A stretch of DNA of 50,177 nucleotides from Apostichopus californicus (GCA_020650975.1 JAIPMN010009261.1:1-50177), one strand, 5' to 3'; counted from the stretch's first letter, positions 34,000 through 47,572 are shown. Made by a program: numbers and translations. The notes: generated from the letters alone by a model not told the origin.

Positions 34000-36900
34000 T
34001 TAAAATGTCAACAGGACAAAGATAACGTTTTTGCTTCTTCTTTTTTTCAGCAGTTTCATGTTTAGTACAAAACATCAAACAAGTTCAAAGAAACCAGTCT
34101 ACTCAATTGTTTCCTCCATTTTTGCGTATTTAATTTGGACCAAACCTACATTTTCTCCTCACAAAGTTGTTGACATTGGTGAATGTTAGGGTAAAAAATC
34201 TGTTACCACCATTCATGGCCACTTAGCTTAATCACATTAAAGCCAGTGCAATCAGTGGTACCTTTCCTTTAGGTATGGAACATGTAAATCAAAACCTCCC
34301 AATACCAAAATGGATAAGTATAATTAAAGACCGATGTGATGTACCTGGCTTAAACAGCAAATCCCTGATTCATCAGAGATTAACATTCTTTTCAGCACAG
34401 AAACTCTCCGAATCAAAAGATGGCAAATATCTGTCTTACAACACAGTTATACAAAAAGCAGAGAAATACTTATTTAACTTATCTTGAAAGAAGTGAACAT
34501 TTGCATAGAATGGATTCTTGAAAATATTGAGCAACTAACCTTATTTATTAAGACAAGTACACTTAATGACTTTTGATTTCATATGCAGATTCTTCACTTT
34601 ATAAATATGGAAATATCTGAAAAGTGACAAATTTTTAAAATAAACAAATTTCAAAGTCAAACAATCCTGATATACAGAGACTAAATTAAGCCAAAATGTA
34701 TTAACTCATGTATTGCAATGCAAAACCACATAGCAAGCATGTTAGTACTACTGTAATTAGACAGTATCCTTTCTATATTTGCATAAGTGGTCAAGCAATA
34801 TGACAACAGTCGTGAATTTTATTCAAAATTTCCTTGCGTGTACCTTCTGTAGCTTTTCAGTTTGCCCAAACGATCGCATCAATTGCCAAGCCACTCGACA
34901 ATTTCACTCGCATAAAATTGCCAAAACCTTCCATCGTGTTAATATATTTATACTATCCTTTACGTTGGAAAATATTCATCTTTTACATCCTTAAAAAAAA
35001 GATATCCAAGGTTTGTTAAAACATTCTGGGAGGCAGGTTTTTGTATAACAGGATTTACGAGACTTGTTACACCGAATATCACTTGGACATTGTGACAAAG
35101 TCGCCAAAGGTTGAAAGCAGGATTAAAAGTTTGATTTGCGATTTCCAATCACGTGGCTTTTTTTTCTTTATTTGTAAAAAAAAATTAAAGTTATAAAACA
35201 ACATTTAATAATCTTCACATGACTTGCCTTCTTTTTTTTTTCTGATGAAATCAAAACAAAGCAGGTTTTGGCCTACATCAGGGTTGGATCAAATTTTGGT
35301 ATTTGCTTCTACTTGTTTTTGTGAGAAATATTTAGAAAGAAACCCACATTTTGAATGGTAACATGAAGGTAACATTCTTACTGAACTATTTTATCAGTTG
35401 TTCATCTTCTCCAGCAAGTGTTTGTGTTATGGCAATACACACTATTTGACTGATGTGTATTCTTCATCAGCTATTCATCTTCTCCAGCAAGTGTATGTGT
35501 TATGGCAATACACACTATTTGATTGCTGTGTATTCTTCATCAGCTGTTCATCTACTCCAGCAAGTGTTTGTGTTATGGCAATACACAATATTTGATTGCT
35601 GTGTATTCTTCATCAGCTGTTCATCTTCTCCAGCAAGTGTATGTGTTATGGCAATACACACTATTTGACTGATGTGTACTCTTCATCAGCTGTTCATCTA
35701 CTCCAGCAAGTGTTTGTGTTATGGCAATACACACTATTTGACTGATGTGTATTCTTCATCAGTTGTTCATTTTCTCCAGCAAGTGTTTGTGTTATGGCAA
35801 TACACAATATTTGATTGCTGTGTATTTTTCATCAGCTGTTCATCTTCTCCAGCAAGTGTTTGTGTGATGGCAATACACACTACTTGTTTGCTGTGTATTT
35901 TTGTCACTGTGACTCTTGAAGCTAAATCATACTGATTCTTGCTATAATTGTAACAACAGCAGTATAAAGTGACTTTTAATGTTCCCTTCCTCTGAGAGGC
36001 TTCAGACACTGATTTAATAAACACAATAGAGGTTAATTGCTGGGAATACCCCTGGGGTGATTCACTAAATTAGGCAGATGCGTTTTAGCTTGGGAAATGT
36101 CAAGTCATGTTACCGGTAAGACTTTTCCCTCTCACGGGATTAATTTAGATGATAAAGGCAAGTCATTTAGAAAAGTATAAAGTATTACTTTATTCTGACA
36201 ATTAATAGGTCAAATCAATTCTGATCTAAAAGAAAACCAAAGTTCAAAAATAGTCAAACCCACAGACACTATGATGTTAGGAAGTCAAAACGATGATATC
36301 GAAGTACGTTTTTATAATCAAATTGACAGTTTGCCTTTTATTTATTACACTATTTAACGGGTAATTAAAATGAAATCATTAAAAGTACAAGTTAGTATCT
36401 TATTAACATCTGCTTTCTCCATTTGTCTTTAGTATTAACGAGTCGGAAGGACGATTCTGCTGCATCAATTGATAAAGGTCAAGTCCAAACAAAACACAAA
36501 AGTTAAAGCCATTGTGGAACAAAATTTTGTCTTTCCCTAAATTCTTGAAGCATCGAGATGGGAGTGCGTTTTCAACCATTAGTGTAATATGGACAATGTA
36601 GAGAACCTCTTTAATGTGCGTATCAAGCAATCATTAGCAATAGAAGTTTAGTCATCAGAGCTTTACCCAGACAGACATGCTCATCTTCCTTTTTATTATT
36701 ATTATTTTGTTTACTATTTCTTTAGTTATTGATGTCTCTTCCTTAAAATATAGGCAGAGGTGTGTTCACATCCTGGGTTTAGCAAACTTAGGGCAACGTT
36801 CTACTGTTCTGCTGGGCAGTGAAACAGTCTTACTCATACTTAAAGTCGGCCTTATAATCATAGCACTTACATTATTATTGAGTACAGAAATTTAAGAAAA

Positions 36901-37870
36901 AGAAGAAGACGAAAAATGGAAAAATATTGGCAGTGTAATTAGAAGGGCAGTTATAAAGTTTTCTGGCAGTTTCGAACTCTAACACAAGTTTCAGATTCAA
37001 AGTCAAATACAATATGCGAAAAACCTATAAATGTTGGTTGGACTTTCTGATGTTTGCGGCAGCTTTTGAAGCACAAGTTGAATGGAAGCAGAATAATTTT
37101 GCATGGCAGCAATGTATAGGAATTTGTTTTTTTCTCTTTTTGCAAAGCAATCATTTTTCTCTATTTAACTGATATTAAACATGAAGCTTTCAGAGTTTAA
37201 TACAAACTAACTACCCTCATGATCAGTTCTAACATTAATAAAGAAATAATTTTTCTTGATAAAAAATAATTAACGGTTCCGCCGCGGATTCCAATTTCTT
37301 TGTTCATTTTTACAAAAATAGAAATAATTGAAGAAACTATAATAATTTAAAATTACTCTTCGAGTTTGCAGGCAGAGAAACATGTTGTTGGTCAGCTTGT
37401 GTAATAATAAGCCCTTATTTTACCAATGATGAACGAGAGAAGCAGCTTTACTGATGGAATCCATATTTCTCCCTTCTACAGCTAATTAGCTAATTACCAA
37501 CAGACTGTACACCGACCTTTGTCTTGTCTTGCTCCCACCCCCCTCAAGTACCATTCTCACGAAATGCTACAGCCTGACAGCCTAACCTCTTCCCCCCCTT
37601 CTCCATCCCTCATGAACTACAAAAAATGGCAGCAAGAACCCAGGGACATGGACAGGCTTATTCGTTTACACCGGGAAGCACAGCTCTTGATGGTGTCTCG
37701 GAAGAGGGGATAAACTTATATATTGCAATTTGAAAATTTGGTAGTGATTTTTATGAATACACACATGAATGTACAAGGAATGAATATTTATAAATATACT
37801 AACACCCCTCCCCCCCCCATATCTCTCTACCCACCCACAACCCCAACAGGTCCCCTAAAAGAGCTGAAGA
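34000..37870 (-). other. Presumed 3' UTR and flank of the NHS-like gene
   Basis: AT-rich DNA downstream of the NHS-like stop codon. TTTATT words (AATAAA on the minus strand) are frequent, so no single cleavage site can be chosen. It contains the 73-bp minisatellite and no supported coding exon. Confidence 0.35.
35393..35905. repeat. 73-bp minisatellite, seven copies, each with a hairpin
   Basis: TTCATCTTCTCCAGCAAGTG-type words recur at 35401, 35474, 35547, 35620, 35693, 35766 and 35839, exactly 73 bp apart. Each unit contains AATACACA, a 12-nt spacer, then TGTGTATT, an 8-bp inverted repeat. Because 73 is not a multiple of three, the open frames across it are accidental. Confidence 0.95.
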
Positions 37871-39813
37871 TCAATCATCGTTCAACTCACTTTCGTTATT
37901 ATTCAGTTTTAATGATTTGAAGAGAGCTTCCAGCTCCTCGTCAGAGTTCTTCGAGCTGCCCGCATTATTCCCAGTAGCTGTTTTGCCCTCAAGTGAGGGC
38001 GCCTTATCATACTGCTCAAAGTTTCTCTGGTCTTTGGTTTCTTTTGGAGTCACCTCGTCTATCTGCGTCTCCACGACTACGGAGGTCTCTCCGTCCTCTC
38101 CCCACAGTTCTTCGTTTTCCTTCGAAAATTGCACCAACTCTGCTAGGAGAGCGTCCAGTTCATCCGGCTTATCCGATTTTACCTTGACGGGTTTGCCTGT
38201 TTTCTTTTCGGAACTCTCTCCGGCATTGTCTCTTTGGCTTTCTTTCCTTTCGTTGCTATCTGACGGAGGGATGGAGATCATCTGAACCGTGCTCCTTGGG
38301 ACTTCCGCCACCTCCTTCACTGCTGTTACCCTGACAACCTGAAATTGTTTCTCTTCTTGCACGGCTTCTAATTCACCGCCTTCTACTTCCTCTTCTTCAT
38401 CATCCTCTGCGGATGCAATGGGAGCCGATTTGTCGTTTAAAACTGACCCCCTGTACAGGAGTTCAGCGCTGCTGGGTCTCTTAACGTTCCTATTGTTGTC
38501 CGGTGTATGCTGAGGCGCAGGGTTTGAACCCAACTCGCACTCCAGGGCAACAAAGCCGTCCCTCCTTGTGACGGGTCGACCAGAGGTGTTACACATTTTG
38601 ACGGGCCTGTTATCCACGTGAACGTACTTGGAGAAAGAAATCCGTCTTTTGGGAGCAGTGGGGGTTTGGAGCTCATCCTTTGAAGGATTCAAGACCTCCT
38701 CGAAGGGGTCGATATCCAGTTTTTTCTTCGACGCTGCGATCTTTTCTTTCAGTAATTGCGTGTCATCCTTCTTCTTGGCTACTGTCTTCTTCAAAATGGA
38801 GGATTTGGGTTTCAAGCTCGGGTCGTAAATATAATCAATGTAAGGGTATATTTCGATCGGTGTCTTGTTTGGGGAGCTGTCGTCGCTTTCGCTCGATGAG
38901 GACTCCTCCTCCAGCGGTAGGGAGGATGGCCTCAGCAACCTCTCATTTTCAGTTGCCTCCTTCTCTCTCCTAATCTCCTCGATCTGTTTCGCTGCTTGGA
39001 TGATGGCCTTGTCAGGATCCAGCTTCCCATCTTGTACGCTCTCCTTGTACGTCTCTCTGAATGAAACCTGTCCTTTATCTACCTGCAACATTAACATATT
39101 CTGGCTATTGCCGGAAGGTGACATAGGTCCGCTTTTAACAGAACTACCAGAGTTCCTAGAGTTCCTCAACATCTGTAATATTTCTGCTCTCTCCTCGTGA
39201 GACATTGCGTTAACTTTGACATCCCCCTGTTGTTGAGGTGGAGTGCCATCGTTAACGCTCGCGTTCTTTCCATTGTACTGACTACGTCTCGAGTCTGAGA
39301 CGCTCGGCGCCGCCGGGGGGACCCTTACGATATCGTGGTGCAACATGGCATCGGCTTTAAATCCTACTATTGGTTTATTCTTTCTCTTCATGGTGTTATA
39401 GTTATCGGGGTAGAGACCCAGGGGTGATTTTGGGGTACCGCCTGGAGACAACGGCTCATTGTCATCTTCTTCCGTGAATGAAACTCTCTGCGGAAGGTTC
39501 ATGCTGTTAGCAGATGGAAACATTCCAAAGAAAATATTCTGCTGCTGGTTTTGCACGACACCGCCTCCTTTCTTGTTCTGGGAATCAAAGGTGGTCACCT
39601 GTGGACCGGCTTTCCCCCCTCGAGCGCCTTCGTTGAAGAACAAGGTGTACATCTTAGATTGCGTGGGACTCTGCATGGGTTCAGGTAGGGTGTAGCTGCT
39701 CTCGCTGATGTCCGAAGCGTTATCTGTCAGAGAGGCTGTGCTGCTGAGGTTGTCGTCCGAGAAGTTGGTTGGGGTCAAACTAGAACTCGACGATGTGGAG
39801 ATCACACTCTCCG
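37871..39813 (-). CDS. NHS-like terminal coding exon
   Basis: This 1,943-nt exon, opening after a CTCCTTAAG acceptor in phase 1, is one uninterrupted frame of 648 codons including TAA. Its base composition is far GC-richer than the flanks. Polar low-complexity segments (SSSSSL, EEDDEEEEVEGGE) alternate with short conserved-looking blocks such as EIYPYIDYIYDP and SHEERAEILQMLRNSR. Confidence 0.92.
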
Positions 39814-42800
39814 CTTAAGGAGAGAAGAAAAATCAAAGAAAGGTGACAATCACAATAAGAATTACAATGACGTGAAAATAATGTACAAGGGGTCAAAAAC
39901 AATATATGTATGAATGTTACAAGAATGTGATCAGCATATTAAACATACTCGTACAATTGAAGCGGTTGCAAATATGTGAAACTGACATAGGCAAATTCAA
40001 AAGTTCCAACAAAGACGTATCCTTCACTCATCAAATACACTTTTGGACTAACAAATGTGTCCTTTCCCGAGTATTCTTTTGATGAATAACACCACAGATA
40101 AAATTAAATCTTAAACAGAGCTAAAATGGAGATTTACGGACTAATTACTTCTTGTGATATCTTCAAGTCAAATCCATGTGATGCTTTAATCAGAATTAAG
40201 AGTTGAAACTTCAACTCAATATATAATTCTCAGTATATAATTCAAGAATGGATCCTGCTAGCTTTCTTGCAAAATCTCAATATCGATACCACATTTTCAT
40301 CCAGCGGTATGATACATTTTCACAGGTTTGTTATCAATATCTTAGAAGCAGATGCAGGTGGGTTGGGGTATTAAGGGCTTATCCTTTGGTGGACTTAAAG
40401 ACATCTTTAAATGGACCAGTCTTTTTTCTTATTCAATACATGGTTCTTCATTGATACACGGTTTTGCCCAGGATATTGTTTGACAAACTAGCAGTAGGGT
40501 CATCACACAATTCGAACTAAAAATAACAAACATAACTGGACTAAAATTTCACTATTTCAAAATATATTTCAGGAAAATTTGGGTATATGGATACAGATAA
40601 TCTCATATTTGCAACGACAGTTGAAATCCAGAGGTTAGCCAATTAGATCGCCTTGTTTATAGCTCCCTGACACACTCTGACATATCCTCTCATTATTAAT
40701 TGACCTTTTACAAGTAACCAAATGCTCATCAAAACCATTTCAAGTTACCATGATACACCTATTACCAATTGACCTCTGTAAAGGTCACACACTATTTGAT
40801 TAAATTAAGGATTTTTTAAAATTCTCACTGGTGACATTATTATGACCCCAAATTAGGGACAAATTATCACTACTGAAAAGCCTTTCAAACTCTTGACATC
40901 TTTTTTGTTTAAAATGGATCGTCTAACCTGTTAAATATCAACCGTCTCCTGATAGGAAATCTAATTAAGTCAATTGCCCATTCTATGAGATCGTCCATTT
41001 AAATGATATTATTAGAGTCAACAGTGACTAGAAGCCATTATACGAACAAACAACAAAAATGGCCCACTAAAAGCAGACAAGGGGAAAATGGAATCATTAT
41101 TAACACCCAATTTGGTTCTGATATTTTCTAAAAGGGTGGTGATATGTGGTGAACCCATTTTCGTAACACAACTAATACTCGGGGGAAAAAATGACAACAG
41201 ACTAGATCAAGAGCAAGTAAGAAGTGCTTTCCAGTTTTTAAACAAAACAATTTTTGATTCTTAATAGCAGGTTATGATCTTGAAATTAATATGACATTTC
41301 TTATGTTTCAACATATTTTTTTTTGGGGGGGTCTTTCACTCCTCAGTTGATTATGTTTCTAAAAACAACTTTTGAATTATTTAGTTTGCTGAGATCTATG
41401 TTGAACAGGCCACCAGCATGAGGATATCAACAGCCACTAGTATTTACTGTTTGATGTTCAATTTTTAAAATGCTCCTTTTGAAACAAAATACAAAAGAGA
41501 ATGTCATGGCATTATTTTATGTTTTTCTTAATGTTAATGTTTTCTTTAAACTTAATTCCATTGTGTGATAAGTCATAGCTTTATGTCATTGCATTTCTAC
41601 TTAAACTTATTTGAAAAGACAATCCCACCTCCCCCCTCCCCTGCACCCCACCCCCAAAGTGGTTACATTCAATGAAGACATAATACCATTCTTGTTAATC
41701 AGTAAGGTAGCAGCTACAAACCAAGTATGAAGATACATTTTGTGAATTATTATGCTTGTGTCACATATGTATGCCAACTTGACTACATCAATCGGTCATT
41801 GCCTGCCAAAGACAAGTAACCAAAATCAAATATATATAAACAAAGTTGGCTTACAAAGATTTTTCCAAAAACAAACAAGAAATCCTAACTTTCCAATGAC
41901 ATTTATCACCATGATTTTATTTCCATTTGTCAAGTTAGATTAAGTGATAATACAATAAGGTAACATTTACCCTTTTCTGCACCACCGTGTGGCAGAGAGA
42001 CGTCGGTAGCGGCAATAATCGAGTCCACCCTCTTTGGTGGCGGAGGAGCGACATCCAGCCCAGGAGTGGTTTCTTCTTCAGTCGTTTGTGGATTTTTATC
42101 AGCCAAACCCTTCTCCAACCTCGAGAGAGAAGGCTTCCGGTAAGGGAAACCGCAGTCAAAGTGCATAGATGTCCAGTAACCTTCTTGGTCCATGGAGTGG
42201 GAAGTGGACACGCTGTCCGTATCGGTAAACTCCTCAACCGCTTCTGCAAGGCACAGGTCCAAGTCGATGCTTGAATGATCCGATAAGGCACTCAAACTCG
42301 GCTGCTCCGATGATTCTGAGGAGGAATCTGAAAAGGTCGGTTGGTAGTGAGCTGGGTTAGGTGTCTTAGAAGCAGGAGCCATGTTTCCTGCCTCCGAACG
42401 GGGAGTAATTACTGTGGGTGGAGAGACGCTCTGTAGCCATTTGTCCGCAGTCAACTGAGACATGGCTTCCTCGTTGGTAGGGGTGGGGGTTCCGCTGTCA
42501 GAGCCGCCCCTTCCATTGTCGTCCAACGAGAGTTCACTCGGTCTCGGGGCAATGCCCCGATATTGACCAAAGTCTTTAGACAGAAAATAGGCGTTGGGAA
42601 CTTGTCCCGTTGGAGTCACCTGGTCTGCTTCATTTGAAAGGGACACGGCAGAGTCGGACGGGGACCCGTCCTGCGCCCCGTTAGCGGTCTTTGATAAAAT
42701 CTGAACAATTTCAGGGTCAGAGTTCAAGGAAGTCCTATTGCTATCTGTGCCACTCCAGTTACCCGAGCTAGACCTCCGTTCCTCTTTAGGCTGCTGGAAT

Positions 42801-44011
42801 GGTTTACGATTTCGTAACGTTACCACGGAGGGCTTGCCGGTCACTATGCGATTCTCCGGGGGGTTAATTGAGTCCAGGTGTGTAATGGAAAGAGTATGGG
42901 GCTTTGAGCTGATGATGCCGTCTGGGACTGTCGACTGTTGGAGACGAAGACCCCTGTTTCTGGACCCGCGACCCAGAGATCCAATGCCATTGTGGTGAAT
43001 ACTGCCATTGGGCAAAGTGTGATCCAAGGAACTGCTTGATGAGCCTAGGGTGAAAACAATAAAATTATAATCGGTCACTTTTGGAAAAAATAAACCATGA
43101 AGATAGCAAAATCAGTATTTTGGAAGTATAAAATGAAGCTAATCTGGGCCCTGGTCACATCTGGAGGAAATAAACCAAAAGATAGCAAACACCTAGAGAG
43201 CCACAACAGCTTCGAGATTTGGAATGTACTTAAAGCTTAATTGGTATATTTGAAGTCTTGACTGGACAAAGAAATAACCCTTTTTACCTTCTCTAAATAT
43301 TTGTTACATACCATCTGAGGTAGAATAGTCCCCGGACCACCGGTTCATGATACGACCCCTCTGCGCCGAACCGTTCCTGGTCCTGTCGGCGTTCAGTTTC
43401 ACGTTCCGAGGTAGAGAACCGGTCCAGCTAGAGACCGGTAACTGGTCTAGCTGCTTCAGGCTACTTTGGTCCAACACTTCTTCTTCTTCGCTGGGAGGGA
43501 GTATGAGTTTGGAGTTCTTTCTCAGACGAAGAGAACTCAGTATAGAGATGCCTCTTCTCGTAAAGTACGACCTCTTCTTGTTTTTCAACATCCTTCGGTC
43601 CAGACTTTGAGTTCTTAATTCCTCAGTGAGGGCGTTAGTGGAGATGGAGGACCCCTGCGAAGATCGTTCAAATTCCATGTCGATCGCGTTCGGTATACCC
43701 GCTATGGTGCTCCGCCACTCCATGTGACCGTGCCTGTGCCGCCTTCTCTGGGAGAGTTCCAGATTTTGGAGCGTCAAGGAACGACGCACGAGGGACAACC
43801 TCTTGAAGTTTTCACCCGACGTGTCGATGGATATATAGGATGAAGTAGGCGCTGAGAGGCGGAGCAACTGCTCTGGGGTGGGCAGGTGCGTCCGCCGATG
43901 TCTGCTTCCGTCCAGGAAGGCATCTCTCTCTGACTGACTTCTTCTGACTTTTCTCGGCTGAGCAATTCTCTCTGGTTTCTGCTCATGTGGAGATGGGAGT
44001 TGTTCATATTC
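37871..44011 (-). CDS. NHS-family protein (Nance-Horan syndrome-like), C-terminal 1,238 residues
   Basis: Three exons (44011-43312, 43044-41971, 39813-37871) join in phase and end in TAA. The family call rests on a conserved block early in the first exon: LPTPEQ (about residues 43-48), SIDTSGENFKR (61-71), VRRSL (75-79), then STIAGIPNAI, which parallel the LPTPEE / NxTGENFDRQ / RRSL / TITGVPDNI series of NHS and NHSL1. Further matches are EGYWTSMHFDCG (521-532), APPPPKRVDS (566-575) and a mostly disordered Ser/Pro-rich chain. There is a short charged helix near 856-888 and an acidic C-terminus. NHS proteins act at cell edges and junctions with the WAVE/Abi actin machinery. The N-terminal WAVE-homology domain is not encoded here, so upstream exons must lie elsewhere or use another start. 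Confidence 0.88.
41971..43044 (-). CDS. NHS-like middle coding exon
   Basis: This 1,074-nt exon, phase 1 on both sides, has a CACCCTAG acceptor and GTAAAT donor. Encodes Ser/Thr/Pro-rich sequence plus the EGYWTSMHFDCGF and APPPPKRVDS motifs that correspond to family blocks. Confidence 0.92.
43312..44011 (-). CDS. NHS-like coding exon with the family signature block
   Basis: A 700-nt exon from a CCAACAG acceptor to a GTATGT donor, starting in phase 0 with GAATATGAACAA. It carries the LPTPEQ-SGENFKR-RRSL-IAGIP block, followed by an arginine-rich stretch. No in-frame start codon precedes this block, so it is internal. Confidence 0.9.
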
Positions 44012-44610
44012 CTGTTGGCAGAAGGGAAAGAAACGTAAATAAATACAAACCAGAGGTTATATTATGCAATTCATTAATTTATCCCATTCTGATAATCTCA
44101 CCCCTCCAACACCCCCAACCCCCTCCAACCCCACCCCACCCCCCACACCTTATCTTTGCAGATACCTATCCTCAAATATCTAACAGGATTTTTTAGAAAA
44201 CAACATTCTCCAGTCGATTTGATTTAGCTTCCAAAAAAGATAAATACTTTTGCAACACTGGGTGTTAGAAGTCAACTGGCAGTTCACTTTATCTACTATT
44301 TCTACCATATACCTAGGAGTTGAATGCCTCCTAATAAAGTTTCTCTACCTCTCAGAATAATATATATGTGTTGAACAGTATTTGAAGTAACTGAAAAAGA
44401 GTTCTCTTTGACCAGGTGGAGAAATCTGAGTTTTAAGTTATGTTTAAAGGGTGTGAAGACTCCCGCAAAAAGAAACGTCTCATGCCGGTAATCTGACCTA
44501 GTTTCGAATGAGGTGTAACAGAAGTGTTAGACACCACCATCGATCCCAGAAAATACACACACAGCTTGCTACCGTCGGTAATTAGACACTAGTGTACAGT
44601 CAGTACATAC

Positions 44611-44712
44611 AGCTGCGGTCAATACCCACAGCACAGTTACAAACGATACAGCGATGGACATCTCAGGTCCAGCTAAAGATAACAAGGTATCATGTTTCAT
44701 TACTGTCTGCAT
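44611..44712 (-). CDS. Weak candidate alternative first exon of the NHS-like gene
   Basis: An ATG opens 34 codons ending at GCT/GTATGT in phase 0, which would join the 44011 exon in frame. Just upstream lie AAGATGGC (YY1-type) and CGGAAG (ETS-type) words, as in TATA-less promoters. Against it: the peptide (MSIAVSFVTVLWVLTAA at its end) looks like a hydrophobic leader, unexpected for a cytosolic NHS protein. Confidence 0.2.
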
Positions 44713-47335
44713 TTTGTAGCGACAAGAGAAAAACTTCACTTGCAAGCAACGGAAGTTAACTTTTTAAAGATGGCAGCACGCTGTTTGGGGCGAGTCTTCA
44801 ATGCCTTTAAAATATAAAGTTAAAAATCCATTCTATAGATAAACCAAAATTTTCCAATCTTCATGCTTTATAATGTCATGTTTGTTAATGGTCATTTTTT
44901 TACAGAATGTTTGTATTCATGGACCACTGTTATCAGACAAAACAAAACAATCCGACCCAGATAAGGTTTAGCTAGACTTCCCAAACATCTGAAGTCTAAA
45001 TATATGTGGACCGAAGTCCAACTCTGAGTCATAGTCAGATAAGAAAACAAAATGTTTACATAAAGGAAGACGAAAAGAATCAACAAAAGTTACACAAATC
45101 CAGGTTGCTTGAGTATCACTATACAATAAGGCTACTGTATCTACTTACTCACTACCAATGATATATATATATCTATGGGCTACAGAAAAACACATATCAA
45201 AGCAGTATCCTACAGCAAGAGTGAAGACAAAAGTCCAGAACCATATTCTCAAATTAAACTTATTTACAGATAATACCCTTCCATCACCAAAATAAAACTG
45301 TCTGCAGCTGATCAACAAACAGTCAACAGTGTGAGCCCCAGATAATAGTAGAGGAGTTGATAAATTTGCTAAAAGGTTTTTCAAAAAGGTTTTTTCGGAA
45401 GGTTCTATCCATTTCAGATTTATATCATGTGACTTAATGATCAGCTGTATTTTACAGAACTTGAAGAAGAGGCAAACCCAGCCATCATCATTTATAGATA
45501 TGATGGAGATAATTGTGAAAAACAAACTTCTCCAAACAAGCTTACTGAGCTATAGGAAATCCTATTCAATTTGGGAAGTGTAACATTTGATTCCACAAGA
45601 CAAGCGGCTGATTGAGCAAGTCTAAAGTCTAAACGGCAAGTCTGCCGTTGTCAGTCGTGGAGCCATGTTTGGTACATTTTGGAATTGTTTTCTTTGATTT
45701 ATTACAATGTTTATATATTCTGTAATGGAGAGGCTGATTCACACAAGTCTGACTGTAACATGTTAAAGTGTCTTAACATGACCTAATGATCACACTGGTC
45801 TCAATACTATCTACAACTCTACATTCACCTTGAAAATGTTAAAAGGAAAACAAAAGGGAAAGTAAAAATGTTTCACTTCCTTCTCCACGACAACACAAAT
45901 TCACAAAATGGCCGCCCCAGACATGCCTCCTACAGTAGGTTCTTAATCTACTGTACCTAGGATATCATCCAAATGTAGCAAGATTTTATTTTGATTGTCT
46001 CTGATTTATGCGAGCTGTTTGTTACATAGATCCCTATTATAAACACCATAGTTTAGTTGGGTTCAGCTTCTCCCTTTGACAATTCTAGACCTCTGGCATA
46101 TGATAATATAATACTATACAGACATGATTGTGCCACTCTTAAAGATAGCACATCAATAGTGGACTGAAAGATCAAGATCCATCACAAGTACAAATACAGA
46201 AACATAAAAATCAAGTCCACAAGAACAGGGTTGTTGACATCACCAAACATTTGGCCATCTCAAAACTGTCAGGCTTGTCCCTATTAGCAAATATAAACTA
46301 GTTGTTGTCAGACACAAAAATAGGCTTCAATTTAATTTTGGAAGCTATGTCGGTGTTTTCTTGAGGGTGTATCACTGCATACCTAAGCAACTGCACAATC
46401 TTTTTGAATTCCTCTGAGAATAGATTAAAGAGGGTTCAACTCAAGAGAACATCGGTGAAAAAATATGAGTGGACATCCATTTGCCAGTTTCTGGGCTATT
46501 TAATTCACATGGTAACCACAGAAAAAGATGATCTGTAGTAACATTCCAATTATTGCTTTCTTTATCACCTTATCTTTGTCATGGGGGGCTTTTGTAATTC
46601 TTTTTACGTCATTAGTCAATCCTGTACAGAAAGTCCAGGTTCTCCAAAGGGGGAACTGAAGGGGTGCATATTACAGAGGGAGGTTGGAGATGGGGATCTT
46701 CCTTAGAACCACATGAGTTGACCCAAGCTAGCTGGTCTACCCTATGCCATACATTTAACATCCCCTCCCACATCCTTCCCTCTCTCCCTGCCCCCCCCCC
46801 CCCGGTCTCCTGCATTTTGTGTGACCTAAAATCTGACTGTGGACCAAGTTATTGCCCTCTTTTGCCTTCCTGATGATGCCTTCCGATAGAAAAAATAAAT
46901 ATTTAAATATAGTGTATATCTCAAACAATAGAATGAGCAAGCTATGAAGCTACCTTGAACATGTGTTCTATATTGTTTAACAAGCTCTGAATTCCTTTAA
47001 ATTCTTAAAATCACTACCGTACCATATTTATAGACAAACTGGAAAAAATGACAACTGATTTGACTTCTTCCACTGAAGGCAGCTCAGTTCAAATTTATGC
47101 AGAGGAGCAGGTCAGAGCTATAAGTTTTCAATACTACTCCTGCCTGGTCTTTAAGAAGCTGGGACGATTAAGTCATCCTGCTGGGAGTGAAATCACTAAC
47201 GATCCACATGAGGGGAGAGGTGGCAGATAGCGAGTCAATCATGCTTAATGCGATCAGACATCTACCTGGCCTCAGGCAGCATTTTCATATTTAACTAACA
47301 TCTGTGAACAAGAGGACATTCCGAAAAGAATGCTA

Positions 47336-47425
47336 TGATTATATATATTTAATATAGATATATATGTTTGTAAGTATATATATCTATATAGATATATATC
47401 TATATATATTTATAGAAAGATATAA
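47336..47425. repeat. AT-rich palindromic tract
   Basis: Interleaved TATATAGATATATA and complementary words give nested inverted repeats able to extrude as cruciforms. Confidence 0.7.
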
Positions 47426-47436
47426 ATGTAGATTTA

Positions 47437-47572
47437 TGCAATCAGTGTCCACAGCCCAGTTGGTCACTACAACCACAGTTACAGTGGGAGACTCAGGTTC
47501 AAATCATGGTGGAGGCTGGAATTTTTTTCATTGTTCTGGATTTTCCAACTCTCTCTCTCTCTCTATATATAT
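47437..47572 (+). repeat. tRNA-like SINE remnant
   Basis: A tRNA-like head has AGCCCAGTTGGTCACTAC resembling an A-box and GGTTCAAATC matching the B-box. TCCAC (about 47,449) can pair with GTGGA (about 47,510) like an acceptor stem. The tail is (CT)n then (TA)n. The anticodon arm is not convincing, so a functional tRNA is unlikely. Confidence 0.45.

Noticed and set aside
35398-35935. Overlapping plus-strand frames of 65-87 codons
   Set aside because: They are produced by the 73-bp repeat, whose period shifts frame at each unit.
37917-39695. Several plus-strand frames, the longest 122 codons
   Set aside because: Antisense shadows of the long NHS-like terminal exon.
41987-43610. Plus-strand frames of 86-95 codons
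   Set aside because: Antisense shadows of the NHS-like middle and first exons.
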